Assembly: GCA_950106755.1 (NCBI GenBank)
Contig: OX467084.1
Location: 35,405,213-35,469,212 of the forward strand
Reading direction: 5' to 3'
DNA: 64,000 nucleotides
Source: Climacium dendroides
Lineage: Eukaryota; Streptophyta; Bryopsida; Hypnales; Climaciaceae
In this document: piece after piece, positions 21,256 to 34,740 of the stretch
How positions within the stretch are numbered: position 1 is the stretch's first letter
Layout: the number at the start of each line of letters is the position of its first letter
Made by a program: the position numbers and the translations under genes
The notes under the pieces: model-generated
Told to the model about the DNA's origin: nothing
Seen by the model: only the letters and a program-made list of their open reading frames with translations
Databases searched by the model: none

Positions 21256-24200
21256 CACTATAATAAAACATGGTAAGAAAAAACCGCACTCAAAATTGAT
21301 TGTAGTTTTTTTGCAATGGTTATGTGTACTTGATTTCCAATACTGAAGCACATGATTTACAATGAATTCATTCACTGTCAAGTGAATTTTTTGCTCGTTC
21401 TTCATTATATTTTCATTGAATTCAAAATTACATATACATACATTGTATGTGCGCATATGTACATCAATTCATTGCGTGCGTATGTGCATCTATTTTATTG
21501 CATGTTTCATGATGTAATTTGATCTACAAAGTTGTAATTAATTACTACATTTTGTTTAGTTCCCATATGTATGAGCAACCGAAATCGAACTCAGCAACCA
21601 AAGCAGGCAATAAATCAAATGACACATACATAATTTGACTATTATGTTCATGTAGACACATCACATATACACTTCAGCATGCTAATGATGCACTTCAGCC
21701 TGCAAGTATTATCACACACACTACTGCAAGCCAGCTACCACTTGCACTTGTTCCATCTAGCACTTTTTTATACAAAGTGAATTACGGAAACAAGAATATG
21801 GTATTGCTCATTTCTTCTCACAAACTTTTTGCAATAAATTGAGTGACTGCAATGCTGATTCCAAAACACCTTATACTGAAGCAGTTGCACTTCCACAGGC
21901 ATACATCTTGCACTTGTTGAAAGTTCTATTCCCCATTTCCCCTACAATTCCACTAACACTCACTCCTTGTACAATTGTCATACAAATACGCATATGCATT
22001 ACATTTGCCTTCATGGAAGTGAAGCTACAACTACAACTACGTACACTTTCTTTTCTTTATAACAAATGTACTACTCTTCTTATCCACTTGCAGGTTCCAC
22101 CTGCATGGCCTCTGCATTTTCTCCTTGATCGGAAGCCTATCATCCCATTATAGTCAGTGATTTTGCAATGATCACTTCACTTCAACACGCTACTAAATTG
22201 AAAATGGGTGATTACGTGTACTTTTCTCCTTTAAATTTGTTGCACAACTACATCTAAGAATGAGATACACGTGCATGGAATTGAATTGTACCTTACGGTT
22301 TCTTCATGACTTCTAGAACATGGCACTACGTTTAACTGTCTCAATTCTTCATTGCCTCTTTGAAGTTCTTTATTCATGCCACTTCCCTGAAAGATCACTG
22401 TTGAATCCTTTAGATAAAATGAAACCTATAAACTTGAAGTTCTACTAGTTTCATTGACATACTTAAGAAAACAAGTACCAACTTCTTACAATATTATGTA
22501 CATGCCTCCATCCATTGTTTGCCAAATTCTCGTTCACTTCTTTTTTTGCTTTTGCTCTACACTGCACATAAGGCATAGCATGTGAACAAGGACCCTCCAT
22601 GGCTATGAATGACCTTTGTACAAAACCGCCTCCTCTTGACTGCCACTGCCCTAAGGACAAATCGCACCTACATTCATAGCTTGTGAAGGCTAGGCCACCG
22701 ACTAATTGAAATTAGTACCAAGTACTGTGATCAAATTATTTATTTACAAACAGCAAGCTAGAAACATCAATTCACTTGTAACATTCCTTGTATTTGTTTG
22801 CAACATCCACACCAAAAAATGAGTATATACCAATTGCGGCAAACCATTGCGATTGCAAACTGGTGAAACTAACTACATTCTTACGTAGCTATACACTCAT
22901 TTCTACTCTCTATGTATTTCACGGTTCTAAAAAACACGACTACTATAGAAAACAGAACTTCCAAATCTACAATACTCAAATTGTTGTACACAATTGACCC
23001 CCACTTCACAAAATGAGTTCTCTTCTCCTTCCACATCATTGTCCCTGCCTTCATTTCTACGGTACAATTCCTGAAAACAAAATGTATTTTCTAACACTAC
23101 CTCATTCATGGAATTCCTTTACAATAGTTACAATAGTTCCATCATAAGCAGCTACTCGCTATACACTCTTTCCAAGTAGTTGCCGATCTCTCTACGTAAA
23201 TGCAAACATATATGTAGATAAAAACAAAGGTACTAACAAGGGCTTACCTTTCATGTTCCCTGCTTCATTGCACCTACGTCTTCAGAGAAGCAGTCATCGT
23301 ATCCAACACTATTTCTATATTGCCATCAATATGTCCCTGCAAATTTTTATAGTGTCCCATATACAAAACACGTTTGATACCATTGTCTCCTATTATAGTT
23401 CAAGTAAATTTTGTTTATTTTTACACAATCAATGTTGTTAACTATGAGTTGAAAACCTCAACCTACTTTCTAATTGAACACTACTTCATTTCACTAATCT
23501 ACAAATTAGTGGTGAGCAACAACATATACATGACACTACAGCATTTATGAGTACTAAAGTCAACATCGCTATTGCTATTGACAAGCTAATTTGAAATGAA
23601 ACTAAGGAACTTTCACAAAATGCATAGCACCTTACTTTCACCATATCTATCACTTTTGGAAATAACTCATCAAAACCAATGCATTACCATCATTAGCTTC
23701 TTCAGAGTTGCCGCTTAACTTAGCACTGCATATGCCTTTGATAGCTTCATAAGTAGATGGCAAGAAACACTTGAACCTAGGAAATACATCATGAACACGC
23801 CTTTTGCCTCATACGCCATACACAAACTCTATAAGAACCTATATTTTGATTCTAACCTTTTCTGATTACTTCTTCTAACCATTACCTTCTTACATTCTCC
23901 GTTCCTATTATGTGTGTCATTTTGAGCACCATTTGCCTTACACTATGCTTTGTCCCGTAGTTACTCACCTTCCGAAAAATGTGTTCTTGTAGAATTACTA
24001 GCATGTTAACACATTCTAGACAGACTAATGTCAAACGCTCTCATTACACTCTTGTCGACCATTGAAACAATGGTTGTGACACACTTCATGTGTCGTATGC
24101 GTAGTTAGCCGTAAGTATCCTTACAACGACAAATTGTTGCAAGATGACACGAATTATCGTTCCAAGGAACTCTAGTATGGTATTGTTGATTTAGAGTTTT

Positions 24201-25258
24201 TTGGACTATTACTATTTATCTTTTAAACCTTCAATTCACTCATTCTTCTCATCACTCCCTTACTACGTTCTGGAAACTAAGACTTTCCAGATTCCGATCC
24301 GGATCCGAAACACACCTGGACCCTGGTTCCGTCTTCTTCCGTCAATGGTTTTTATTGCCTCTGTTTTACTCTTAGAGGGTTCGCCCTTGATCTGAAAAGT
24401 TATGGGGACTCACCACTCGTTTTTCTAAAGTTTATACATTCTAAATCTAATTAGCAACACACTATGACATAATTATATTATGAGGGGGGGAGAAGTATTC
24501 TTTCACAGTTTCCGGATTGGCCAATCCAAAGACAGGTCACACAAAGGAACTCTCACACTCCCCTTACTACAACAACAGATCCGAATTTCTAGACTCAAAG
24601 GAATAGAATGCCAAGGGAAGATTAGCATTCCGATGCGGAGGTTAGTAGACCTTCCGGAATAGCAGGAGATCTTTCCTTTGGCGGTTGTTTATCTCCGTAT
24701 GGAACCTTCCTGATTCCGGACTCGCAAGGACCTCTACTTCTCTATCCGTATTGCTGTTCCAACGATTTAAAGGCACGTTACACTTACACTCCTTCACTCA
24801 GATTGCATCTCCTCACGGCTATTCCAACACCCCAAGAGATCCGTCCTCCGAGACCCGGATTCCTCCTCACCTGTCCCTTTCTCACTCTAATACTCAGGCA
24901 CATACACACACACTTTGGCTATGATTCTGTTAACAAAGCCAAGCTAGTAGTATCCTAGCTTACTTAGATTAAGAAGAAAATTGAAATGACATACGTGAAA
25001 GCGCTAGGATGGAATGCAAAACAACTAACTTGCCTACCATTAAATACTAACTGAAAACCAAAAAGTCAACACCTAAAAGCCTAAAAAGAAATCCGGAAAT
25101 CCAGGCAACCAATCACTGCACCCCCGAGATATTCGGAAAGATCAGTGCTAGTTGTTTCGAGAAAATCGGAGATTCCTAAACTACTTGCCTAAAATTCCGG
25201 AACCCAGACCCACGCTTGGAAACTCGTTCCGAATTCAAAACTATCCGTCCCAAAAACC
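21256..25258. other. Decayed element DNA without an intact gene
   Basis: Short coding-like minus-strand scraps appear, for example AMEGPCSHAMPYVQCRAKAK near 22.55 kb and RNEGRDNDVEGEENSF near 23.05 kb, but they are too short to name. From about 24.25 kb the composition becomes richer in G+C and in the hexamer TCCGGA, which continues through the gene at 25.3-27.2 kb. Confidence 0.45.
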
Positions 25259-27155
25259 CTAATGCCGCGGCTTCTGAGTCTTCTTCGAGCGACTGCCCGT
25301 CTGATTGGTCGGCGTCCCCTTAATGCTCCTCATTGGAGTTGTCTTTGTTACTGCTTTGGTCCAAATGTGGTGCCGCGCTGGAGACAGATCGCTATCCCCC
25401 TCCGTTCTGGACGTAGAATGGGCGCGTTCTTCCTCGCAGTCCTCAATGACTTGGATTGTTGTCTCCTTTTTCGGCGGCGGCTCCTCCAAGTTCATTGGTT
25501 CGTTCTTCTTCTTTGGTGTAGTCTCCTGCATGTGTGGGAAACTCTCCGGATTCATTCAACCCAAATTGGTCATTCCTACAATCCACTCAACGAGATCACC
25601 CCTAACTCCCTTCCCCGAAATTCCCCTCAAGAGGTTGGATGTTGTCTGGGCTTTAGGGGGTTGCGGAGTTGAAATCTTGGGCAGCACCGGAACGGACTTT
25701 GTGTTGAACTCGTGCTCCGGATCCGAGGTTGGCCTTAAGTTCAACTCCGTCATCCGCATCTTGCTAGAAGTGGGCTCGGCCGGTGAGAGAATCTCCTTCA
25801 GTCTTTCCGTCTGAGTTGCACAATGCGCCAATGGCTGCCCTAGAGTACCTGTGACAAAAGAGATTTCTGGAAAGTTTGAGAAATCTATTAGCTGGTTTAG
25901 ATCTAAGGTACTCAATAGGTGTCGTATTTCTCCTAGGACCCGCTCTATTCGTGCGGCGAAGTCTATCAAGATTGTCACCACCTTAGTTCCGGTTATGTCA
26001 CCCTCTTGTATTAGTCTCGCATCGAATAGAGCCACTTTTGTGACGACGTCCACTGTGATGTCGACTGCCCTGGATAGATTTTTGACAAGGACGAGAGTCT
26101 CCTTCTCCCTTTGCTTTGCGGCTATCAGCTCTTCTTCCGCCCAGTTCAGTTGAGTCTGGATTTGATCTCATTCCATCTCTAACTCATGAATTCGGTCCTC
26201 CTTGACCTTCAAGTCTTCTGGTTTGGATAGTTGCTTGACTGCTTCTACAATCTGGTCTGGTTCTACCTTCAGAACTTCTGCCGTATCAATCACCAGATCC
26301 GCTAGGCTGTCATGGAGCACCTGAGCCTCTCGCACCCACTCAAATCCGGCATTGAAAAATGCCGATCCGTGTCCTTCTCTCGGATCCTTGCTTGACTCCT
26401 CTTTCTCCATCACCGGGGGTTTGATCCGTGACCCCGAATCCGTCAACTTCCGTTTCTTCGTCCTTGGGTCGGTCAGAGGTTCCTCGGGTACCTCTTCCGG
26501 TTCCGACTTGACCGGCTCTTCTGGCTCTTCTCTTGAAAGTCCATATGTTAGAATAGCCTTTCCGGTATTGTACTGGACCATCTCCACAGCGCTCAAGAGT
26601 TTCTGCTGGTGGTACAGATGAAATAAGTAAGTGCTAACTGGACTAGCCTTTGCTCGGGTCACATGCTCAACTAATTTAGAGACTATTCTGGCTATGACCC
26701 TATCCCAGTGGACAATCCTATTCTCCATGGCCCCAAAGACTATGTTAGCCATCGTGACCGTGACCTAGGTAGGTTTTTTTGGGTACAAGATTGGGATGAG
26801 AAATTCTAGGACTCTTCTATGTCTCTCGTCCTGTACACTTTCCGGCTACAAAACGATTCGTCCTAGATGCTAGTCCAACTCCGCTCTTTCGGAACTGGTA
26901 TATGTCCGCCCAAATATCTTTTGTCCACGTGACTGGCCGTCCTCTCAGAGTGAGCTCGTACTGATTCGGAACCCCGTGGATCAATTCTTGAATCATACCC
27001 TCACTCTTTAAGCTCCATGGTTGGCGCAACAACCCAACACACCCTAGACAAGTCAAGTCCTCTTCTAACTGCTTGTACTGTTCCGTGTTTTCCGGGATGG
27101 CCGGAGAAATGATCCGAGCAGACACAATTATCTTCCGGACAGGTCCCGCCGCCAT
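25259..27155 (-). pseudogene. Unidentified plant transposon-type protein gene with coiled-coil, Glu/Lys-rich C-terminus
   Basis: Starts at ATG 27155 (MAAGPVRKIIVSARI). The N-terminal half (..GCVGLLRQPWSLKSEGM.., GRPVTWTKDIWADIYQF.., KCTGRETG.., FLIPILYPKKPT.., TMANIVFGAMENRIVHWDRV.., TYLFHLYHQQ) resembles the uncharacterised plant transposon/mobile-domain proteins found in many plant repeats; I cannot name the family. The second half is charged (SREEPEEPVKSEPEEVPEEP), then helical with heptads (about 26200-25850), and ends Lys/Arg-rich. One frameshift near 26830, a TAG near 26774 and TGA stops at 26168 and 25556 break it; otherwise the frame is kept to TAG 25259. There is no polymerase or integrase beside it. 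Its role is unknown. Confidence 0.6.
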
Positions 27156-28161
27156 AAAGCTGAATGGAAATGAGGGGAGAAAAGAAAAACCTAAAGCGGT
27201 CACTATCTCACCACTCTTTCTCTCAACTACTCACGCAGAAGACTACCGAGCAAACAAGAAAGTGAAGAAGGAAACCCTACATAGACAACTTAAGTACTAG
27301 ATCGTCTCCCTACGGTCATCGGGATAACGGCTACAGGACCGTTTTACGAACGGTATCCTATACCCATAGCCCTAATGGTCTATACTGTAGGCTCCTAAGT
27401 TCCGACTATTTATGGATTCCGGATCCGGATAGGATCCGGTTACCGACTTTGCCGAAATATCTATTTTCTAATTCGGGTTTTATTAAACTAAATCCAAGTT
27501 CTAGCTAGATTTTTTTTGAAATTTTTTACTTCTTTCCACCTATTTCTTTCCAATCTAATCCGTCCCAAGATTCCGAATTCCCACATCATGTGCTATGCCC
27601 ACCTAAAAGTCATTATTCCAACAATTCTTAGAAGTGTTCAAGCTTCTTAAGTGTCACTCAACAAACATGTTGGTTCACAAAAAATGAAATGTACATTACT
27701 ACCGGATATTTAAGAAGTCCACGAAACTTACCTGTGATAGTTGTCACTACATATATCATCTTTAAAGTGGTCAACGAGGTCGTCCACCACATCTATTTGT
27801 GGGACGACTATCATGTCCATACCCATAACAACTTCACGTGGTGTAGATGATGATACATTCCGTGATCATAAGCTTCATTTCCAACTCTTTTCAGTTAATG
27901 GAATTCTTGAGGTCACAAAATTTCCTACACTTCTCTCAACGACATGCACACAAACCACATTTCTCTAGAAGTTCACGAGAACCAACACCATTTCCAAAGA
28001 ACTTGGGGTGCTCCCAATAGTAATGAAGCACTCTTGTCATTTTCCAAATCTAGCCTAACTAATGTTCTCACTCTTGCAACCACTTTAGAACAAGGCAATC
28101 CCTTGGAAACACACGTACACTTGCATTTTCTTTTACATACTACGTCACTTGAAACAACTTC

Positions 28162-28310
28162 CACTACTAGAAAATTTAGTTTTTCTATAATTTTGGTCGC
28201 GTTGATCTGGTCAAAATCTGACAGAAATTTGTTAAAATCAACAAATTTCTGTTAGATTTTGACCGTTCAACACGACCAAAACAATAGAAAAACTAAATTT
28301 TCTAGTAGTG
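28162..28310. mobile_element. CACTA-type foldback MITE (149 bp), second family copy
   Basis: CACTACTAGAAAATTTAG pairs with CTAAATTTTCTAGTAGTG. The internal GTCGCGTTGATC / TTCAACACGAC and TCAAAATCTGACAGAAAT arms match the copy at 6261-6410. The flanking triplets (TTC, GAA) are not a direct duplication, so the target site has changed or the element rearranged. Confidence 0.85.
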
Positions 28311-28784
28311 GAAGTCATTCACATTTCGTGTTATTGCAATACTTAGCTTATACAAACTCACTCCCATGTATCTGACATTTACAAGTCCCATACATATTAA
28401 TATTGGATGAGAACTTCCTGTCCATTACTTCGAAATGCACTAATACACGTTTGATGTTTTGATTTTATATATACTACAAAATTCACGGTGCTCTTTTTCT
28501 ATAAAAAAACATCTGGTGCGGCATTACAATTCAGGCTCATAAATACACCATACATGACACATTCAAAACCAAAGATGCGTTCCCTTACATTCATAAAGTC
28601 CTCATGCAGAAAGTAGTACACAACTCACAAACTCACATCCTATAGTCCCTTCACATGTGATCGCTCAAACATCTCCTGCATAGTAGGGTGTGCATCAATT
28701 TCGATCTCCATTAGGTAATGGGTTGTACATGGCATTGTCGTTTATTCCGTCCCAATTTATGCCAAGATCACATACATCTTCCTC

Positions 28785-29041
28785 CTTTTACCACTTCCCA
28801 TTACTTTCGCTTAGCCCACTATCGTCTAAGTCAAAAAGAACCTCAGACACCTCACAGATTGATGCAAACTCCTCTTTCGCTGCTTCTATCCACACAATAT
28901 TACTTGATTGAACTTCATCTAATAGCGCCCTCATAGTGCGACTTTCACATTCCACTTCATATCCAATTATCCACGTATAGCTTCGTCAAAGCGCGACAGA
29001 TAATCACGCAACTCCTCGGCGGTGCGCGGAGTCATTGTCAT
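28785..29041 (-). pseudogene. Coding-like fragment of unknown family
   Basis: ATG at 29041 opens MTMTPRTAEELRDYLSRFD; after a one-base shift near 28975 a second stretch reads GYEVECESRTMRALLDEV.. and FDLDDSGLSE.. and stops near 28785. The codon pattern is protein-like, but I recognise no domain. It probably belongs to the decayed element around it. Confidence 0.4.
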
Positions 29042-32000
29042 TCTAAGATAAATAATAATTGCAAATATGATGCAGCGACGACTCTAACTTCCTCATAAAC
29101 CACAACCAATAAAACCTCTACACAATAAAAACTCATACTACAATTTAATGTAGTGAACACACATTGGATTCCCCTACACATCTAATGTACAACGAACACA
29201 TAATTCACTACGTAGGCACTATACGCTATATGTGCAACATGTCCGCTTTCAAGTGTTCCAAATCGGAGCCCATGACTAAATGAAACTCACATGCCTTTGT
29301 GTGTGCCGAGAAGGTTGGTACATGACTGCTACTGTCTACATTACCTATACCATGCTAAGAAAACTAATCATGGAACACTGACTTGTATGATAGTACGATT
29401 GCACGCCTTCATAGCCTTCCCGTTGCCACTCTTGTCACCAAACACTATCTACATAGCTATGACCTGCACTACTCATAGTATTATAATTTTAACCTTATAA
29501 AATCAGTGACTAAGAATTCATAAAACTTTAAATATGTAAAATGCGTTGCTTCTGTGAATTCCCATTGCTTCTAGAAACTATTTTTCTAATTTTGGTGCTC
29601 ATAATTGGATCTACAATGTCCTCACACATTTCAATCAAATGATGGGGCATTCAATCTTATAATCACAACAAATGTTTTCCTCTTCCTTAGCTTATTAGTC
29701 ATTACTGATAACTTGTAACTACACTTCCTTTTTGACTTCTTAAATGATACTCATGCTTCGTGTTTAAGTAAAGTGATCCCCTGATACAAAATTCTATCAC
29801 GTAAATTACCAAATTCAATATGTTCAACAAAATGGCGAAAACCTCTAGCCATAGCATCCGCTTCCCAAGAAGAAAACTTCCTCCCTACAAAGGTTCTTGA
29901 CCTCAAACCCCTCAACCCATTTTTAGGTCATTGATCAGCACACAATACAAGAGAATTGCAAGACATAGAGTAGGAAACAATTTGATTGTTGGTGTCTTCA
30001 TAATTCATATTTCATGTCCACAATGTCAGATGTCAATATGAATTTTTGTTCATACTTGGCCAAGGATCCTCAAACATTACGAGAATGGCATACTAGTCTT
30101 CAAACCGATAAGGTTGCCATGCCCTCCATTCACCTTTTAACATGTTAGTAAACTTCCTATACTTATATTTGGGTCTTTGTATCAAGTATTCAACATGTTC
30201 CTCTAACTTCTTGTGTAATCCGTCATCAGACAAGGCTGTACATGTCACACAAAAATATTCAAATCTATCACAATAACAATTTTCTCATGCAATATAAACA
30301 CAAATCAATTACTTGAAATTGCACTTGCAATCTGGATCCTCTTGCATGCTTGCCTTCATGTCTTTCCATGTCAAATCATACCAAATTGAAGGGCATGTCA
30401 AACACCAAGTGGCGATATCCAAGGGAAAAAGTGTGTGCAAAAACTCCGTCTTCTTTAGAAAAAGAAAACCTTTCTTTAACATCTGGTACTCATTCACCAC
30501 TAAGCAAGTATGACATAAACAATGGTCACTCCCTCTTTGGCATTGCCAATTTTACAAATGAAATATGTAGAAGTATCCCAAACACATGGACCATCATATT
30601 CATTTGCAAAAGATTCCTACGGTCACACACCTACATCCGTTGATTCTTAGCCTTTTGTCCTCCTCCACTGTTCTTTCTAAGTTATTTTCAAACATGATGA
30701 AATATTTCTTTGTGTACTCATTTGGATGGTTCTTTAGGTATTTACTTTAGTCTTTGTAGCTCTAATGCCACTGTCATCCGTCCAACCTTGTAGCCACAGT
30801 TTACCAAAGACAAGACATTACTACCATTTTCTGAAAATCATTCTATCTCATTAACAAATTATGTAATAGACAAAAACAAACTTTGAAAACTATCAAAATT
30901 TTGCATAAAAATCTTCACCTCACCTCAAAATACATTTTCCAATTGGGGGTTTTCTATGCTTGTCCATTTTCTGTAATACCAATTACAATGTATGCATGCT
31001 GAAATTCCAAACAAGCCGCAGCATAGACCTTTACTACACACATATATCGCACAAATTCAATCTTCTTCATATGCCGCAAAATTCTCACCTACCCCTTTGA
31101 CCACCATATTTGAAATAAATTTTTTGCAATCACTACAAACATGAGAAAACCCTACTGTAACATGAGGTCAATGGGACCAGAAATTAACAACTTTTGCCAC
31201 ACCTTTCTTCTTAAGAGCAAAGCAACGGTCACTGAAATTTCGTATCTGCAATTCCGCAGACACATGAATACGAGCAAGTAAAAGAGTGCGTGGAGGACGT
31301 TGGTACAAAAACTGATTTCTATGTCTCAATCATAAATACACATGAAAAAAGTAAATACCAAAAAATTTTGCTCATAAGTTTAGTAAATACTATTATGCAT
31401 AGCATGGTCACATTTGTACTTGGAAGGAAATGTACTCCCTCTCTTCAACACTACCATTTGATGAGCCTTCATCTGCTTTCACATCCTCAACCTTGTCCTC
31501 TGAGCTCCTATTCCTCCCTACTTTCAAAATTGTGGGAAATTACCAAACACTTTCTTTAAGGACTAATCTGCTAAATCGCTTGTACAAAGGTCACCTTCAA
31601 GGATCTCAAAGTTTGTTGCAATGCTCAAGTTATGGACACAATGCAAAATCGCATAGACAAACATCTAATTCCAATTGCTAACTAATAATTCTTAAATGAA
31701 AGTATGTAGTTGCAAATTAGCATTTACAAAAGACAAGAGGGATGGATTCAGTGTACCACACCACCTATTCATAAGAGTTCAACCAAACTGCACCACATCA
31801 ACACTTCTTGTGTTGTTCACATCATGTTTTTGTTGGCTACTTTAATCATCTTACCAGTTGTTGCTAGAAATTATGAGAAAACAACTTCATGTTGTAGTAA
31901 ATGAACGACCAACACCACATTATAGTTGCCGATGTATTCAACACCTTTGTCCATGACATTCTTACAAGTTGATTCAATTCAATGTTCATCAAAAGATATA

Positions 32001-32779
32001 TTTAACTACACCTTCTATTACGTCAAATACCTTCCTTCATATAATATCAACGGTACCCTTCACCACAATTCACCTCCAACTTTAACCAACATTGTACCTT
32101 CCATACATTGTTGATGTTGTTTCCTGACATAATATAAATGAAACTTCACCAAATCATTTTCATTGCAACTTCCTATTCAGCACATCTTGTGTCGTTGTTT
32201 CTGGACATTTACAAAATCTTGCCCACATATATCTACTACAAGCCATATAATATTCATCTTGCAATGATGCACGCAGGTAGTCCTTTTGATACAAATATCC
32301 AACAAGTTTCTTTTCCTGTTCTTCTTTGAATTTGACATCGGATGTCAACAACAAAAGAAGGTACTTTCTCAACAAATGTCATGTACACAAATTTGAGAAA
32401 ATGATGTGTGTGGAAGATGATAATTCCCATACTTAGTTCATGACAAATAGTTCCACCTACTTCTGCAACTTTTTCAATTCCTATGCTACCTGTGAAAGTA
32501 ACTTCAGTAGAAAATAGAAAATTGAGCTCCTAATTCAATCGTACCATTCCTGAACACCCTCATGTATACACTTGCATCCCTTCCTCCACAAAACCACATA
32601 ATGCATAGGGTGAGGAATCTCTTTTTTTATAGTCACTATCTCAAACAGTGTACGTTAGACATTCGTACATTCATTCACAACAGGATTCCACTAAGACGAT
32701 CCAATACTATGCATTAGCGTCCAATAGGAGTTCACCATTTCTTTAGTCAATCCCTTTGTTGTTGGCCTTCCCTATGAAT
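29042..32779 (-). other. Decayed element DNA with scattered minus-strand coding remains
   Basis: Readable scraps on the minus strand include KYLKNHPNEYTKKYF / ENNLERTVEEDKRLRINGCR (about 30.62-30.75 kb), LFPLDIATWCLTCPSIWYDL (about 30.4 kb) and KVGRNRSSEDKVEDVKADEG (about 31.5 kb). All share strand and general order with the CACTA transposase fragment to the right, which suggests one long former gene or gene pair. No intact ORF. Confidence 0.45.
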
Positions 32780-33070
32780 CCCCATTCGCCTCCACCTCAG
32801 CATATTCTGGCCGTTTGGAAGTCGCTTACCATTCACTAGCGCATTCAATCATGCAACTTCAGCTTCCGGTACCGCTTCACCATCAAATCTAATTCCCGGT
32901 GTGAATTCAAGTGCATTCAAGTTCACCGGCAAGTTCAATCCTTCGTATGCTCCTGATATGCCAAGAATTTGTTCATCCTCTACATCCAGCACCTGTCTTG
33001 AGCAAGGTTCTTTTTGTAGAACAATCTTCCACCCTGGTTGCCTCCAATTATCAATGAAAAAAACCTATGT

Positions 33071-34010
33071 ACAGTAGGGTCCCAATCAAATTGGCGTTTT
33101 CGAAATCGCAGTGAAGAAAATTTCACTGCAGCCAACTTTGAGAGGCTCCCGAGAGCTGAAAAATTGGTATTTTACTACGAAATTTTTACCACAGATTGAT
33201 CTTTATGTTAATAACACATGGTCCAAATTTCAAGGCCAAAAGATTCACCATTTAAAAGTTATTCAAAATCTACCAACATGGGTAGTTGTGGAATTTTTTT
33301 CACTTCTACCAACTTTCACAGCCTCCCAAGGATTGGAATTTATTTTTTTTGCCATGAAATTTTTGGAACAAAAACTAATATATGATTTCAACATATGGTC
33401 CAAATTTCAGGTCCAAAAGATTAATACAAAAAAAGATATTCACAATCTACCAACATGTATTGTTTTGAGAAACACTTGTGGAAACCATTTCACTACTACC
33501 AACTTTGGCACCCCTCCAAGGGCTAAGAAATTGTCTATTTACCGTGAATTTTTTGTCACACAACCCTTTCTATGTTAATAACATGTATGCCAAATTTCAA
33601 GGACAAAAAAATATTACAAAAAAAGATATTTAAAATCTACCAACATGGGCAGCTTTGAGAAACCATTTTTCTATTTCCATCTTTGACACCCTTCCAAGGG
33701 CTGATATTTTTTTTTATTTTTCATGAAATTTTTTCTATACAATAATTTCTATGTTAATAACATGTGTGACAAATTTTAAGGTAAAAAAATTTATAATAAA
33801 AAAGATATACACAATCTACCAACATGTGTAGTTGTAGGAAACATTGGGAGAAGCCATATCACTACTACCAACTTTGACACCCTCCCAAGGGCTGAGAAAT
33901 TGTCTATTTACCATGAAATTTTTGGCACAAGATATATTTTATGTTAATAACAAGTGTGCCAAAATTCAAGGTCAAAAAATTTATACAAAAAAAGGCACAC
34001 ACAATCTACC
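33071..34010. repeat. Left 940-bp terminal inverted repeat of the Tc1 element, built of five tandem units
   Basis: The arm is a tandem array. The landmark CCAACTTT (or CCATCTTT) recurs at 33132, 33309, 33499, 33677 and 33868 (spacing 177, 190, 178, 191). Each unit repeats CAAGGGCTGAGAAATTG, TTACCATGAAATTTTT, TTATGTTAATAACA, CAAATTTCAAGG and ACAATCTACCAACATG. Short ORFs here are chance frames in the repeat. Confidence 0.9.
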
Positions 34011-34289
34011 GATATGTGTAGTTGTGAGAAACAGTTTTAGAATATATTGAGAATATTGTAAGAATATGGACACTCATGCTTTTGGTCTAAAATTGTCCAA
34101 ATGTCCAAATCCCCATACATAAATGCTTCTCAACAAAATCAAGGATACCCAAATCTAGATGTGTGCACTTGTCACATTTAAAAGAATGCACTTGTTTAAA
34201 ATTTGAACACCATATGTGCATGAAGAAGCTTTTCTTCTCAATATGAATGCTTGCTTTCAAAATTGAGCATTACAGGAGGTAGGATGTGT

Positions 34290-34650
34290 GCTGAGGCAAG
34301 TAATGGGTGATTATTTTTCCAATTAGAGGATTGAAGATTTTGGGGACATGAGTGCATGAAGGATGTGTTGACTGAATGGGTGAGGCTATGTGCTGTGTGG
34401 TTAACTGAAGCTATGTGATGACTGAGTATGATTGTTTGATGAGTGAGGCTATGTGAGGCTATGTAAAGGTTGCATCATGGTGACTTAGTGAATGTATGTG
34501 ATGAGTAAGTGAGGCTATGTGAGGGTTGAATTATAGTCACTGAGTGAGTGAATGAAGGTTGGATCATGGTGAGTGAGGTAATGTGGTGACTAAGGGAGGT
34601 AATATGGAGATTGAGTGAATGAGAGTTGGATCATGGATGGTGGGTGATTA
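34290..34650 (+). repeat. GTGAG-rich degenerate minisatellite in the Tc1 5' region
   Basis: Repeats of GTGAGGCTATGTGA, GATGAGTGAGTG and GGTTGGATCATGGTGA lie between the left inverted repeat and the transposase. No coding. It may be part of the element's promoter leader. Confidence 0.65.
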
Positions 34651-34740
34651 CTAATTAAGGTTTGATTAAGATTTGAGTGCTCCAAACATGAGGTTAGTTA
34701 GTAATTTTTTTGGATCCAATTACCATTTTGAAAGTTGTAG

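Noticed and set aside
28159..28313. Direct 3-bp duplication for the third MITE
   Set aside because: Flanks are TTC and GAA, which are inverted rather than direct; not counted as a target duplication.
33071..34010. Regularly spaced repeats as a CRISPR-like array
   Set aside because: Units are about 184 bp, diverged, without unique spacers, and form transposon arms.
33111..34050. ORFs of 155 and 68 codons in the left Tc1 arm (and mirror ORFs at 35688-36468)
   Set aside because: They lie wholly in the inverted repeat, recur with the tandem unit and match no protein; chance open frames.
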